A stretch of DNA of 64,000 bases from Hypomesus transpacificus (Eukaryota; Chordata; Actinopteri; Osmeriformes; Osmeridae), in the NCBI RefSeq assembly GCF_021917145.1, contig NC_061063.1, forward strand, positions 11,196,516 through 11,260,515, written 5' to 3'. Below the pieces are notes generated by a model, which was given only the letters and a program-made list of their open reading frames with translations, was not told the DNA's origin and ran no database searches. The stretch's first letter is position 1. Every line of letters begins with the position of its first letter. Shown in pieces: positions 1-11,595 of this stretch. The translations under genes were made by a program, and so were the position numbers.

Positions 1-92
1 GACTCTCAACCAATCAGCCTACAGACTCTCAACCAATCAGTGGACATGCGTGTTCAGCGCTGAGCTAAGCTGCATCTCACAGCTCCACCCAC

Positions 93-441
93 CTGTAGCG
101 TTTTGTCAAACCAGCGGTTTCCACTGTTGGAGTAAGTCCCGCCCCCATGCAGGATTTGGGCGGCCATGCGACTGGAGTACCTGCATGGAGATAACGACGC
201 ATCATTCACACAACACGTTTACCTTTTTCCTTTTTACCGTGTCTAGAAGGCACACATATTCCCCCAACGTTAATTTCGAACTCTGAGTGGAACAGCTATA
301 CAAAAATAGAGGCCTACATAGAGCGGAGGACAGGGAGGGCATACTTCTCATCTGATATCCTCATGACAGGAGAATCCAGACACAGGGTGAAGAGTCCCTT
401 CTCAATCACTCGCACAGACTCCTTATTCAGCTTTTCTGAGT

Positions 442-501
<60 letters not shown>

Positions 502-3001
502 GAATGCAAAGATTAAGCCTTAAACAGAGGATAAAAATGTGTACTGAATCCTTTCAGTTTGGATCTGATGCCTAAAGATATTCTTCTGTGAGTGATGTGT
601 ATATGTGTGTGTGTGTGTGTGTGAGTGTGTGAGTGTGTGTGTGTGTGTGTGTGAGTGTCTGCAGCCCACCTCTGAGCAGCCGTGTGTATGCCTGGCCCCA
701 GGTGTGTCTGTGCTCGCTGGTCAGGATCCCCAGCGGCTCCTTGTCGGTCTTCCAGGACTGGGCCCTGATCCTGAGCAGCTGGCCGTGGATCTGGCTCTCC
801 GTCATCCTGGAGCCATCGCTGTTGTACACCTCCAGCTGGAAGAACTGGACACACACACCGCACGCACACACACACACACACACACACAGGCTGTGAGGAA
901 GCAATGCAACTAACAGCCAACTATACAGATCTCTGTTCAGTTTTATTGGTTCTATGGGTTGTGTTCTATTGATTCTGTTGTGTCGATTGATTGACTGACT
1001 GATGACTGTTTCTATTCTATCCTACTGATTTAGTTCTCTTCTATTGATTCAGTTCAGTCCTACTGATTCAGTTCAGTCCTGGAGATTCTGTTCCGTGTTT
1101 GGTTGCAGGCCGGCCAGGTCACCTGGTAGTTGCGCACCACGGTGATGTGCGTAGGGGAGCGGCGGGCGTGGCCGTGGTGCACCACCTGGTCATGTTTAGG
1201 ACCTGGGATCCTGCAGGACGAAAACAGCAGGGGGAACAGCTCCATACACAGAGGCTGACCTCGCATGAACTCCCCTGGCAGCAGACCACTGGGAGGGAGG
1301 GAGGGGGGGGGGGGGGGGGGGGAGGGGGGGGGAGGGGGCAGGGGGGGAGAGAGAGAGGGGGAGAGAGAGCATAGCAGAGATATGGTTACCGTACAGTACA
1401 CTTTATTAAATTTAGACCACCTTTATAAACAAACAACCATCGGTCAACTCTTTTGGGCTAAAGGTCAACGAGTCAAAATAGCAGTGAGAGACTTGGCATC
1501 TAGGTCACAACACAGATCCACCTTTCCTTTTTTACATTATTAATATTAATTATATTAGTGCGACTCACTTGTTCACTTTGGCTTTGAAATCTAGCACGGC
1601 TGCGATCAACTTAGACGCAAACCTGGATGAAAGCAAACAGGAAAACTTTTACTTTTTTAGAGCTCCAGGTTTTGTCCATGACAGTTAAAGAAGGAATGTG
1701 GAGCGAGAGCGATAAAGAGAGGGGGGAGGAGACCAAGAGGGAGAGGTAGACAGACAAAGAGAGAGGACACAATAAATAAACTACAGACTTCTGAGAAACA
1801 GCCCATGCAAGGCTCAAGTCCTCTCAGTCCCGAAGACTGTTGACACCCCACGGAACAACACGCCTCTCAGAGGCAAACCTGAATGGGTGCAGCAGTTTGT
1901 TCATGAATACACCTCTGTGTGTGTGTGTGTGTGTCCAGGGGTAAAAAAAAAAAAATCTACAAACCAGGCCATGTAAACAATGACTGCCGTGTGTGTGTGT
2001 GTGTGTGTGTGTGTGTACACAGTCACCAAAGGCCTGGCTTCCTATCCTACAGTGTGTCACCAGCGACCGGCCCTGAGCTGAAACATGAGAGGCCTGCAGG
2101 AACTCACACCAGCTGGCCCCTCCACTCTGAGAAGTCTCTCTTGGGGAGGGAGATGGCAGGGCTGGAGTGGACGGGCAGAGGCTGCCTGCTCTTCAGGTAC
2201 GCCCACTGAATCCACCAGTCTGTTATCTGCAGGAGCACATACACATACACACACACACACCGCATACACACACACACACCGCATACACACAGACACCACA
2301 TACACACACACACACACCGCATACACACACAGCACATGCATACACACAGACACCACATATACACACACACACACCGCATACACACACAGCACATGCATAC
2401 ACACAGACACCACATATACACACACACACACACACACCAAGACATTTAGTGATGTCCCTTGAATAATATTTTTCCCACGTATTGGTACGCCTCTATAAAC
2501 CCAGCCAGTGTTGCCTCGTTGAAAACACTACAAACATTTAGCGGGGCGTTTAGTTCGTCTCACACACCCAGTTATTACTGCTTCTTGCTCGGTTCTCCAG
2601 ACCTTCCTGCAACTTGGGACCCAGCCCGCCATCCTGGGAGAACCTCTGCACCATCTTCCTGGTGTGGTCCATTTCCTCGGGCGGCAGAAGGGGCTCCAGG
2701 GCCCGCAGGTAGCCCTGCAGGGTCTGGGCGAGCGGGGGCACAGGCTGGGCGGGCACGGAAGAGCACCACGATTCCTGCTGCAACGCCCCCCCCTGGAATA
2801 AGACGATTCCACAAAAACAACTTTTGACGAAGTTGCGCCTCCACATAAACTACTTGACTGTGGTAAATTTGATCAAACACTGCATTACCTGCTTGCACAT
2901 CTCGAATTTTGTGAATTTTATGTATAGACGAAAGCTAATGAATCATTTCTTCCCATAACAGCTCCAAAGTTATACTCACCCGAGAAAGCCAAGCCCTGCA
3001 T
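93..3001 (-). CDS. crat: carnitine O-acetyltransferase, 5' part (exons 1-8; gene runs off the left edge)
   Basis: CRAT swaps acetyl groups between CoA and carnitine in mitochondria and peroxisomes. Exons read on the minus strand: 2980-3001 (tentative), 2568-2792, 2108-2226, 1569-1622, 1123-1288, 670-844, 345-435, 93-180. From exon 2 on, the phases join cleanly and the product follows vertebrate CRAT: LQGYLRALEPLLPPEE, DWWIQWAYLKSRQP, FASKLIAAVLDFK, GQPLCMELF, SCRIPGPK, THITVVRNYQ, GILTSEHRHTWGQAY, ESVRVIEKGLFTLCLD, and ILHGGGTYSNSGNRWFDKTLQ. CRAT rather than choline acetyltransferase is favoured by SCRIPGPK and the HGGG..NSGNRW stretch. The catalytic His and the C-terminal half lie outside the window. 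The start is unsure. The ATG at 3001 would join exon 2 one base out of frame across a run of eight C on the plus strand (8 G in the gene). An alternative in-frame ATG at 2846 gives a basic, hydrophobic leader. Fish often have two crat genes; which one this is cannot be told. Confidence 0.9.
451..655. repeat. GA and TG microsatellites in crat introns
   Basis: A (GA)n tract at about 451-498 lies just upstream of crat exon 7, and a (TG)n tract at about 605-655 borders exon 6. Apparent open frames here are low-complexity artefacts. Confidence 0.9.
2234..2437. repeat. CA-rich minisatellite in crat intron 2
   Basis: Tandem 40-60 bp blocks of ACACAC broken by CGCATACAC and AGACACCACATA, directly upstream of crat exon 3. 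It creates several spurious cysteine/valine or His/Thr open frames. Confidence 0.9.
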
Positions 3002-4480
3002 GTTCTTGATGGTATTTTTCTCAGAATCATCTCACTTAGGACGAAGAGCCAAGCTTGCCTGCAAACTCTTTAGCCAGCTAACTCACTTGGACACCTAGGT
3101 TAGCTAACTACCGACGTCGAATCTTAGATAAATACCAGAATACTTTTCTGAAAAATGTCAAACGGTCATTGACCAACTCAAATTATAGTGTTCGTCTTGG
3201 GGCGTGCACACGTCGACATGACAAAGCACGCCAAAGTATGAGGTCAGTTTTCCAAAGGCCCCGACGATTTCGTTAACTACCAATTACTACATGATGAAGG
3301 TAAACTCACTAACTGCTAGTTAAAATAGACAGCTAAATAACAACAACACGTGTTGACATGTTTCCGCCTAATCCTAAATATAGCCCCTCCCACAAGTCTC
3401 AGAAAGTCTCACACGCGCCACAAGATGTCACACAAGAACAGGACGGTTCTGTAGGATGGTCACTTAAAGCAATTTTATGAAACGTTGTCAGATTTTTGTT
3501 AAATGTTATGGGACTGAGGGATGGGGAGGAAGAAGAGGAGTTGAAAGAAGAGTTGGAAAATCAGACGCCGTTGATAATTATGGAGTGGTGAAGACCGGTC
3601 CAAATTCCCCAGAAATTTCAATGAAACATGAATACTTTTGAATAATTTATTAAAATGTACCTTGAAGCCAGCTTCTTCAACCACATTAGAAAATAATCAT
3701 AAACAAAAGTTGTAAATATCTAAGGAAAACATTCCTTCTCAAGATTATAACTGAAACAATATTCACAGACCACAACCTGTGGTCTTATCCCCACAGCAAC
3801 AAGTCATGATTCTATGGTAAAACNNNNNNNNNNNNNNNNNNNNNNNNNNNNNNNNNNNNNNNNNNNNNNNNNNNNNNNNNNNNNNNNNNNNNNNNNNNNN
3901 NNNNNNNNNNNNNNNNNNNNNNNGAAGCATCAGAAGAGAAGGGGGAGGGGGAGAGATAGAGGGTTGGAGATAGAGAGATAGAGAGAGGCTTTTGCTGAGA
4001 TGGTTTCTCCAGACCCAGAATCGTATGATAAGCAAACTGATAAGAAGTAGTGTGATAAACCTATAGTGGTTCTGACACACACACACACACACAAGTCTAC
4101 ACACACCCACACAAGTTGACACACTGATACAGATTAAACATTGGAAGTAGAAGGGGGGGGGGGTGCTGCCTTCACATAATTTGAACACCCGTAATCTGTC
4201 TTTTATTACAAAATATTATTTACGCAATCCATTACGTTTGAGTTTCGTGACTAAATATAATACGTTTCAGCGCAATGGCGTTCTCACCTAAAGTGAAGAC
4301 GTTGGAAAAGTAATTAAAGTTACAGTTTGATGAAACCACAGAGTCACTGGAGATTTTGCATAAATTACTTCAATTAATCACACGCCGTATGGTTCTCATT
4401 ATACCTCTGAGGAAGTTAGGGATCCTCTTTCTGTCTCTTGCTTTCTTTCTCGCTTTCTCTTTCATCTCCCCTCCTACCTG

Positions 4481-4524
<44 letters not shown>

Positions 4525-4577
4525 CTGTCTGTCCTCTCTCTTTCTTGCTTGCCACAAACATCCGCCCTGTCACTCAC
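3002..4577. other. intergenic stretch between crat and the PCSK-like exons
   Basis: AT-rich single-copy-looking sequence with CACGTG-like and CCAAT-like motifs upstream of crat, then the assembly gap and (CA)n and poly-G runs. I searched both strands for further proprotein-convertase exons (catalytic Asp, His, Ser motifs) and saw none. Confidence 0.6.
3824..3923. other. assembly gap (100 N)
   Basis: Exactly 100 N, the size often used for gaps of unknown length. It separates the crat 5' end from the PCSK-like exons. The missing PCSK exons could lie in it, or the two flanks may not be truly adjacent. Confidence 0.99.
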
Positions 4578-5109
4578 CCCCGCGGTGTCAGCCAGCCGTG
4601 CCTCCAGGTCGTCCGCGAGGTGGAGCCCACTGCTGTCTCCCAGGGTGAAGAGGTCCTCCAGGCTGCCAATCTGGAACACAAGTGCATGTTAGACTGAGCG
4701 GCACACATCGACACGGCCCTCCGCATCCACCTGTTACTGGATGAGGACTTTATAGCTCAGCTACAACGGGTGTTAGCTAACAGGAGACCTCCACGCCCCT
4801 ACACCGCTTCCCTGGCCGGGGCAGGGCTGGAGGACTTGGGGCAGGAGGCCCTGGTAAGCACCTGAGTGCAGACATCCTGATGGGGCTTCAGCGGAGGCCT
4901 TGGCCAGGCTCAGAGAGGCAGGGTGACACATCCTCCAAACACCACTAACTCAATCCTACTGACCGCCCGGGAGAGTTGCACATAACTAAGTGAAATCCAC
5001 TTTGTGGCAATTGTGTGCTGGTGTGTGTTTGTGTCTGTGTATGTGCATGTCTGTGTGTGTATGTGTCAGTGTGTGTGCACGTGTTTGTTTATGTGTGTGT
5101 GTGTGTTAT

Positions 5110-5140
<31 letters not shown>

Positions 5141-8100
5141 TTGAAGAAGATTCTTTCTCTTCCCTCTATGCAGCCCCCGAGGGGGCTCAGAATGAGGCTG
5201 CAGAGTAAATTATCCTAAATTGAGTTCCCTTTCCACAGCAGATACAGGAGGAAAGGAGAGAGGAGAGAGGAGGGGAAGTGAGAAGACAGGAAAGGAGAAG
5301 TGGAGAAATCTAGGGAGGGGAGGGGAGGGGAGGGGAGGGGAGGGGAGGGAGAGGAGAGGAGAGGAGAGGAGAGGAGAGGAGAGGGGAGAGGGAGAGGAGA
5401 GGAGAGGAGAGGAGAGGAGAGGAGAGGAGAGGAGAGGAGAGGAGAGGAGAGGAGAGGAGAGGAGAGGAGAGGAGAGGAGAGGAGAGGAGAGGAGAGAGGA
5501 GAGGAGAGGAGATACCACCACCATGGTAAACCCTCATCTAGCCCCCCATCATGCACCATAGCAGGGCCACACAGGAACAATAAGAAGCCAATCAGGGTGT
5601 TGGGATGGATCTCCCTGCTAATGGAGCCATTGGAGAAAGTAATCTAATTCACCAGCAGCAATTAAAGCTGGGAGAAGCCTGTCACTATCAATTATCCCCT
5701 GCTTCTGTCCAGATCTGCTGCCTGGACCAGGGGTTTGTCTGACACACTGACTGTCACGCACACAAACGCACACACTCCATGACACACATACATACATGCA
5801 TGCAATCACACCCAGACACACACACACACACGAATACACCCCGCACTGTCCCCAGACACACATACACACACACAGACACAAATGTATTTCAAACTAAAAA
5901 ATCTTGGACAGTGGATATCTGGGACTCATGCCAGCACTATCACACCGTGAGAATTTCTGCTGTGAAACTGAGTCACAGAACTTACAGGATACAGAACGTG
6001 TCTGTTTCCCACTCTGCTAAACGCCAACATGCAGAGCTATGGTTTACATTAGAATCCCAGCGGAGAAAAAACAAGAATTCTTCAGCTAAAGAAGAAGATA
6101 AGAACACTTGGAAAACACTACTGGTAAGATGTTCTCATTGAAATCTGTCTTCTCTCCACAGCTCTCTCTCTCTCTCTTTCTTCCATATTTCATTAAACTG
6201 ATGTGTGTGATATAAAACAGATAGAGGCTGACTGACCGACAGAGTGAGCCATGGAGCTACTAGCCGCAGCTCATAAAACCCAGTCTGTGAAAGGATCATT
6301 ATCCACTAAAGTAAACACTTAGGCCTTGAGTTTGGCTAAAACTCTGACTGCACTTGTTCTATACTGACTGCATCTGCTGCTGGAAACAAGACAAGCTGTA
6401 ACATCTTTATTTGTAAAATTGAGGTACTATTGAGGAGACCAACTGTTGATCTACGGACAGGGGAACATTTTGAACGACACGACAGTTCGGAACTTAAAGT
6501 GGATGATTGCGGCTCGGGCATTCCTGGTAAGTACGTCCTCATTCAAATCCATAGTCTCTCACCCTACAGTTCTCTCTCTCCTCCACTAACCCTTGGGCTG
6601 CTGAGAGTCGCTCAGTTAAACATAGCACAGCAGCTACATGGTAATACCTGTGGTAGCTACACTGTCGTTAGGCACAGTAGGAATTGTGAAGTGGCTCCAT
6701 GATAATACTTTGGAAATCCAATTGTCAGGAAATGCAATCATTTTCAATGGTAAATCCTGTCAATTCTGCAAGTCCTTCATGTGAATGGCTACTTCCTGAC
6801 AAACGCGGCTTTAACATTGTTCAAATCTTCTCTCCGTCTTTATGTGTTCTGACATGTGCTGAGCCTTTCCTTTGCTGGGTTGGAAAACTCAAAACAACTC
6901 TCCTTTTGTAGAGTCAAGAGGGATACTGCAATCGTCTTACTCTTAAAATTGCGTGGGGGTGCCGACCTACCCAGTCCCAACTATGAGAGTGAAGACAATG
7001 AAGATGAGCGTCTCAGCATCAAGGATATTCAAGATTTAGACAGAAGTGGAGAGACAAGACGGCCCAGTGGATCTCTTCAAATGATTTGCACGACACAATC
7101 ATGCAACATTTTGGGAAGAAAAAAGTCGAGAGATATTTTACGAATGTGCCACCATTTGTTTTTGTCCTATTTCTATTCCATTTTCGGTGGGTTTATTCAC
7201 TACTTTTGTGGCAAATGGAAACGCTATATACCTATTTTGCTGTTAAATGATTATTTAAATGTTTGTTTTTTTCTGATCTTGATTATTTCTTATTGGTTGT
7301 CAGGATCCATATACTGTTTATATAGTGACCAAGAAATGTAAACAAAAATCTATATATTTATGTTGTGAACAACACTATGAAGAGTCATGCTACCGTTTAT
7401 TTGTTTCTTGTCTCAGTCTGTCCTAGATCTCCCTTACAAGCGCGCCTTGCAGGTGTGTCAGAGTGGATCCCGCTACTTGACTCTATCTCGTTTCTCTCTC
7501 TCTCTTTCTCCTTTATTCTATCGTCCTCTCTTTCTCACTCGCTCTCCTTTCCATCGCCCCTCTCTCCCTCTCTCCTCTCCTCTCTCCATTTCAATATTGA
7601 AGAGAGTTTTATTAAGGCATGGACTCAGGGGTGCTGAGGCGCTCTCCGTAATTTTCCTACAAAGTGCTTTAATCCATCACACGGCCAACACCAGGTCTCT
7701 ACACCCATACATCATCTCAACCCACGGAGCCTGCTCTGCTGTGCTCTCCACCTCTTCCTCCTGGATCTCCTCCTCCTCCTGCCCCCCCCCCTTCCCCTCC
7801 TCCTCCTCCTCCCTCCTTCCTCCTCGCTGCACTCAACAGAGTAGGGGAGAGATTAAGAGAGAAGGAGAGGAAGAGAGGGTAAGTAATGGAAGGGACCTCA
7901 CCCCCAATCCCGGCCATTAGACGATTGGTGCCCTGCCTTTAGAGGGGGGACAGGAGTGAGGGAACCACGGAGAGCTGGTGGGAATAAGGAGGGCAAAAGA
8001 AAGGGAGCGGGGAAGAGCGAAGGCAAATCACAGAAACAGTGAAAGATGGGGAGGAAAAAAACAGCACAAGTACTAAGAAAGAGGGAAACATTCGGAAAGC

Positions 8101-8197
8101 GGAGGGAGGGAGGGGGGGAGCATTCGAGGCTACACCCAAAGGAGGACTAACTGAGAGCTGAAGGCCGCTAGACCTTAGCTGGCCGGGAGGATGGATG

Positions 8198-8276
<79 letters not shown>

Positions 8277-9315
8277 GGGGGGCAAAGAAAGATGATACAT
8301 GGTCTACAGGCACCAACACCAGTTAGGTTCTGGTAATGACATGCTAATGACATGGTAATACTATGCAAATGACATGGTAATCTGGCAGTGGTATTCCACA
8401 TCACTAGAAAGAGGGGCATTCTGGGAGGCCTTACACCATTGGTTAGAGATGTGTGACTTCCTGTTTTAAGTCGAAACACATGCTTGTTTCTCATGCTTTC
8501 ATACATACTGTATATAAACAGAACTTAACTTTCGTTTTATTCCTGATTGTCCTACAAACAATATTAGTTTCACAGTAGGAGTTGGGTTTGAATAAAGTGG
8601 AGTATGATCCACATTCAATGAGGCAATCCATGTTCCCATTATTGAACAGGATGTGATGTTACTAAGAGGATTTAATATCGTTGACATTTAGCAGGCGTGC
8701 ATGGCGATAGAATACAGTCTGCAGACTGTGTGAAGAGGGGAGACGATCAAACACTAATTATACTCAAACCGGTCTGTAAAACTACACTTCTTTGTAAAAA
8801 TTAAAATAAAGAAGATAGTCATATACCTGACTTTGACAGATGAGGATAGACTCGGTGAAGCAAATTATTTCCGTATAGGTCATTCCGTTGGATTCTACAT
8901 AATACAATAATGCACAGGCCCACAGTGGGGATAAGTAGAAGTAGCTAGTGTATGTGTGTGTGTGTGTGTCTTTGATCAGATATTAAATATTCAGAGACAC
9001 TGCTGTAATTTGTGGAGAGTCAGATATCCTCAAATGGAATCGACAGTCAGCAGTTTCAAGCTCACCTGACAGAGAGCCTCGATAAAACTATTAAGAAACA
9101 TGAAAGTGAGGGTCAATGTTGAAGAAGCTTCTGAACGTGTTTCTGACCTGGGAGATGAACTGGAGTCCATGCTGCTGGGCCAGGACTCTGGCTGATGTGG
9201 CTCCTCCCTTCATCTCCACAGCGTAGAACACTTGGGGCTTGGAGCTGCGCTGCCCCCCTGTGGCCACAGACAGGCACTGCAGCAGGAAGCCCGCAGCTAG
9301 AACGGCCAGGATCAT
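4578..9315 (-). CDS. proprotein convertase (PCSK7-like) signal peptide and prodomain exons, partial
   Basis: Two minus-strand exons. Exon A runs from the ATG at 9315 to 9148. It begins MILAVLAAGFLLQCLSVATG, a typical cleavable signal peptide, and continues VFYAVEMKGGATSARVLAQQ and HGLQFISQ before a CAG|GTCAGA donor. Exon B (4578-4670, 31 codons, phase 0 at both ends) reads IGSLEDLFTLGDSSG then LADDLEARLADTAG, with a CCAG acceptor and GTGAGTG donor. In PCSK prodomains the pattern is 'WAV.i.gG...A..la...G..n.GQ' followed by 'IG.L.d.y.F', with an exon break after the Q, as here. The spacing after IG resembles PCSK7 more than furin. No mature catalytic exon is visible between exon B and crat. The gene is cut by the gap, lost, or misassembled. 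The family call is by motif only. Confidence 0.5.
5308..5515. repeat. long (GGAGA)n / GAGGG purine tract
   Basis: About 200 bp of nearly pure purine on the plus strand: AGGGG units, then about 30 copies of AGGAG. It lies within the long intron between the two PCSK-like exons. Tracts like this can form triplex (H-DNA) structures. All open frames here are artefacts. Confidence 0.95.
6200..7340. other. unassigned intronic sequence with short open frames
   Basis: Unique-looking sequence. A plus-strand frame near 6430-6540 contains RRPTVDLRTGEHFERHDSSE followed by a GTAAGT, and another near 6945-7100 contains an acidic run YESEDNEDERLSIKDIQ. I do not recognise either. They might be remnants of a DNA-transposon ORF or chance frames. 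No supported gene. Confidence 0.3.
8203..8272. repeat. (GA)n microsatellite
   Basis: About 70 bp of pure GA dinucleotide. Confidence 0.95.
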
Positions 9316-9676
9316 GAAGGCTCTTCTACTGTCTTGGAGCACGTGCAGCCAAGAGGAAGACTTTGTCTTTCCAGCCCTTGGAACACACACACACACCACA
9401 CTCCTCCTCCCCCCCACACACAAGCACACACACACACTGTCACTAGTGTGCTCGTAAAAAAAAAAATATTGAATAAACTGGTTGAAATCCAGTGGTCTGT
9501 GGTTCTTACTGTATTAGGTATGTATAAGTATGGTCTCTGACTGTCACCTGAATCCACTCACCTGTAGCTGTAGAGCAGTCGCTGGGAGATTGTCTCTAGT
9601 AGTACTGCTGTCTAAGTAAGGACTGGCTGAAGCTGGACCAGACAACTCTCTCTCTACCTTTTTCACTATCTCTCTT

Positions 9677-9724
<48 letters not shown>

Positions 9725-11587
9725 TCTCATTCACCCTCTCTCTCTCTCTTTATCTCATCTCTTGATGCAAAGCATCGGAGACACACCGGTAGTTTGTGGA
9801 CATGCAAAACGGGGCCTTTATTTGACTGCTATACAGTGTGCCATGATCCCTTCCTCTGCCTCTTATCGTCTTATCATACTTGATGAACGACCGCTTCATC
9901 TCACGAGTGGAATGTTTGGAAGAGGCTGCCGAGCTGATCTGGGTTGTAGAGGAGGTGCAGGCTGTGTATTAATCAGTGCTTCCTGGACTACACAGCACCG
10001 TGACTCACACGGCGTACTTCTGCAGCATGCAGCAAGGCTCAGTCCCCTGGCTCACATCCAACAGCTTCCCGAGGGGACTGAACCTCAGTCAACCCCTGTA
10101 GCACTGGGCAGGACCATGCTGTTCTCAGCTCGCAGGCAGAGGGAGAGAGAATGGGGGGAGGTAAAGAAGGGGGAGGAGAGAGATGGACAGACAGGAAGAC
10201 AGAAAGAAAGAAAGAAAGAAAGACAGACAGACAGAAAAACAGAAAGACAGAAAGACAGAAAGAAAGAACGAAAGAACGAAAGAACGAAAGAACGAAAGAA
10301 CGAAAGAACGAAAGAACGAAAGAATGAAAGATAGAAAGAGAATAATAGAGGGAAGGAGGCAGTGAAAGGAAGGTTCACTGCATGGAACACAGAGGCCCTC
10401 TGGCCTACTGGGACACTGATAAAGCACCTGGACATTTTTATAGACAAACTACTTATTCCCGTTGTCCTATCGCTCAGAGAGACTGATAAGTTTCTGTCCC
10501 TCCCAGCCAGGAGGAAGAAAGGGCCAGGGAGAGGGCTTTTCAGGGCTCTAATTGATCAAGCTGAGGCCTCTGGGTTTGTTCCAAGATAAAGCTGACTGGC
10601 TCCCTCCTCAGCACAATGGTCAGATCTCTTCCAGGGAAAACCCTGTGAAGATAGAGAATGTACATCATTATGCAAAGTCATTATAGGTTTTAACTACATA
10701 GAACTCTTTCAGAAAGAGGTTTAATGCTAACGGTTTTAACAAGACTTCCAGAGGTCGGACTTGAGGCCATGCACTGCCAGCTGGCTTACTCAGAGGTCAC
10801 TGCTGCTTGCTGCTTCACCAGCAGAACAAGCTAGGATTACACAACTAATGTTTTTGTGTAAAACTAAATAACTGTCTTCCAAAGCGTAAACCTTATTACG
10901 CATTATTAAACCTCAACCTTCATTAAAAGTGGAGCGCATGCCATCGTAGATAATTATGATGACTTTGGATCTTTTGTAATAAACTCAATAATTGCTACAT
11001 TTTGATTATGGATTATACAGTGTATTTAGTGTATACAGAGTATTTATTCAGATATGTTGAAATCGGAATGAAACCGGCTAAATACTATGGAGCATGAGGG
11101 GAGCTGTAGGACCTCGTAAGTATGATGAATATTATTGAAATAATAGTGTGTCTGTAACAATGTGCTTTATTGCACAGTCTTGTGTATTTCTACTAACAGC
11201 CTGGTCACGCCTCTCCAGAGAACGGCGAACCAATCATTGAAGAGACGTCCTTGGGTTTCCGACTGCGCAAGCCCAGTTTACCAGCGCGGCAAAGGCAGCA
11301 AACCCAAATATTACAAAAGAGAACGAGAAGGAAGCGATATTAGCAATCTGCGTTAGAAGCAATGATCATAATTAACTTCGGGAATATAGATATTCGCGAT
11401 ATTCTGATGAAAATAAGTGTTGTAATGCTGTCTGGATTGTTGTCTGCTAACTGAGGTTTGTTGTGGTTCCTGACTAGCCAGCAGCAACTTATAGTTTTCT
11501 AAATTAGCATGCTTGCTGGCTGTGTGAAAGCTCACTAAAGCGGGGTGCAACATTACAGATTTTGTAGCAATGTGTTTTTCTTTGCAG
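9316..11587. other. intergenic / 5' UTR region upstream of mms22l
   Basis: No coding exon seen. Contains CT and CA microsatellites (9660-9750, 9380-9440), a GAAA/GAAC tract at 10200-10340, and a GC-richer stretch at about 11200-11340 with a CCAAT box at 11229 that is the best candidate for the mms22l promoter. An acceptor (TTTGCAG, ending 11587) eight bases upstream of the mms22l ATG shows an intron in its 5' UTR. Confidence 0.5.
10200..10340. repeat. GAAA / GACA / GAAC tetranucleotide tract
   Basis: About 140 bp of AGAAAGAA, ACAGACAG and GAACGAAA units. Confidence 0.9.
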
Positions 11588-11595
11588 TTAACGAA

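Noticed and set aside
1-60. Tandem GACTCTCAACCAATCAG units at the left edge
   Set aside because: Only two to three copies are visible before the window ends; too short to call a repeat family and not a crat exon.
513-920. Several overlapping open frames rich in Cys/Val or His/Thr
   Set aside because: They translate CA/GT microsatellites around crat exon 6; only the minus-strand frame with the CRAT motif is real.
2057-2466. Open frames on both strands up to 127 codons
   Set aside because: Produced by the CA-rich minisatellite; only 2108-2226 (minus) is a crat exon.
5210-5647. Six long overlapping Ser/Leu/Pro or Arg/Gly/Glu frames
   Set aside because: All are frames of the GGAGA repeat.
6856-7341. 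161-codon plus-strand frame with acidic run SEDNEDERLS
   Set aside because: Considered as a DNA-transposon transposase start, but no diagnostic motif and no terminal repeats were found.
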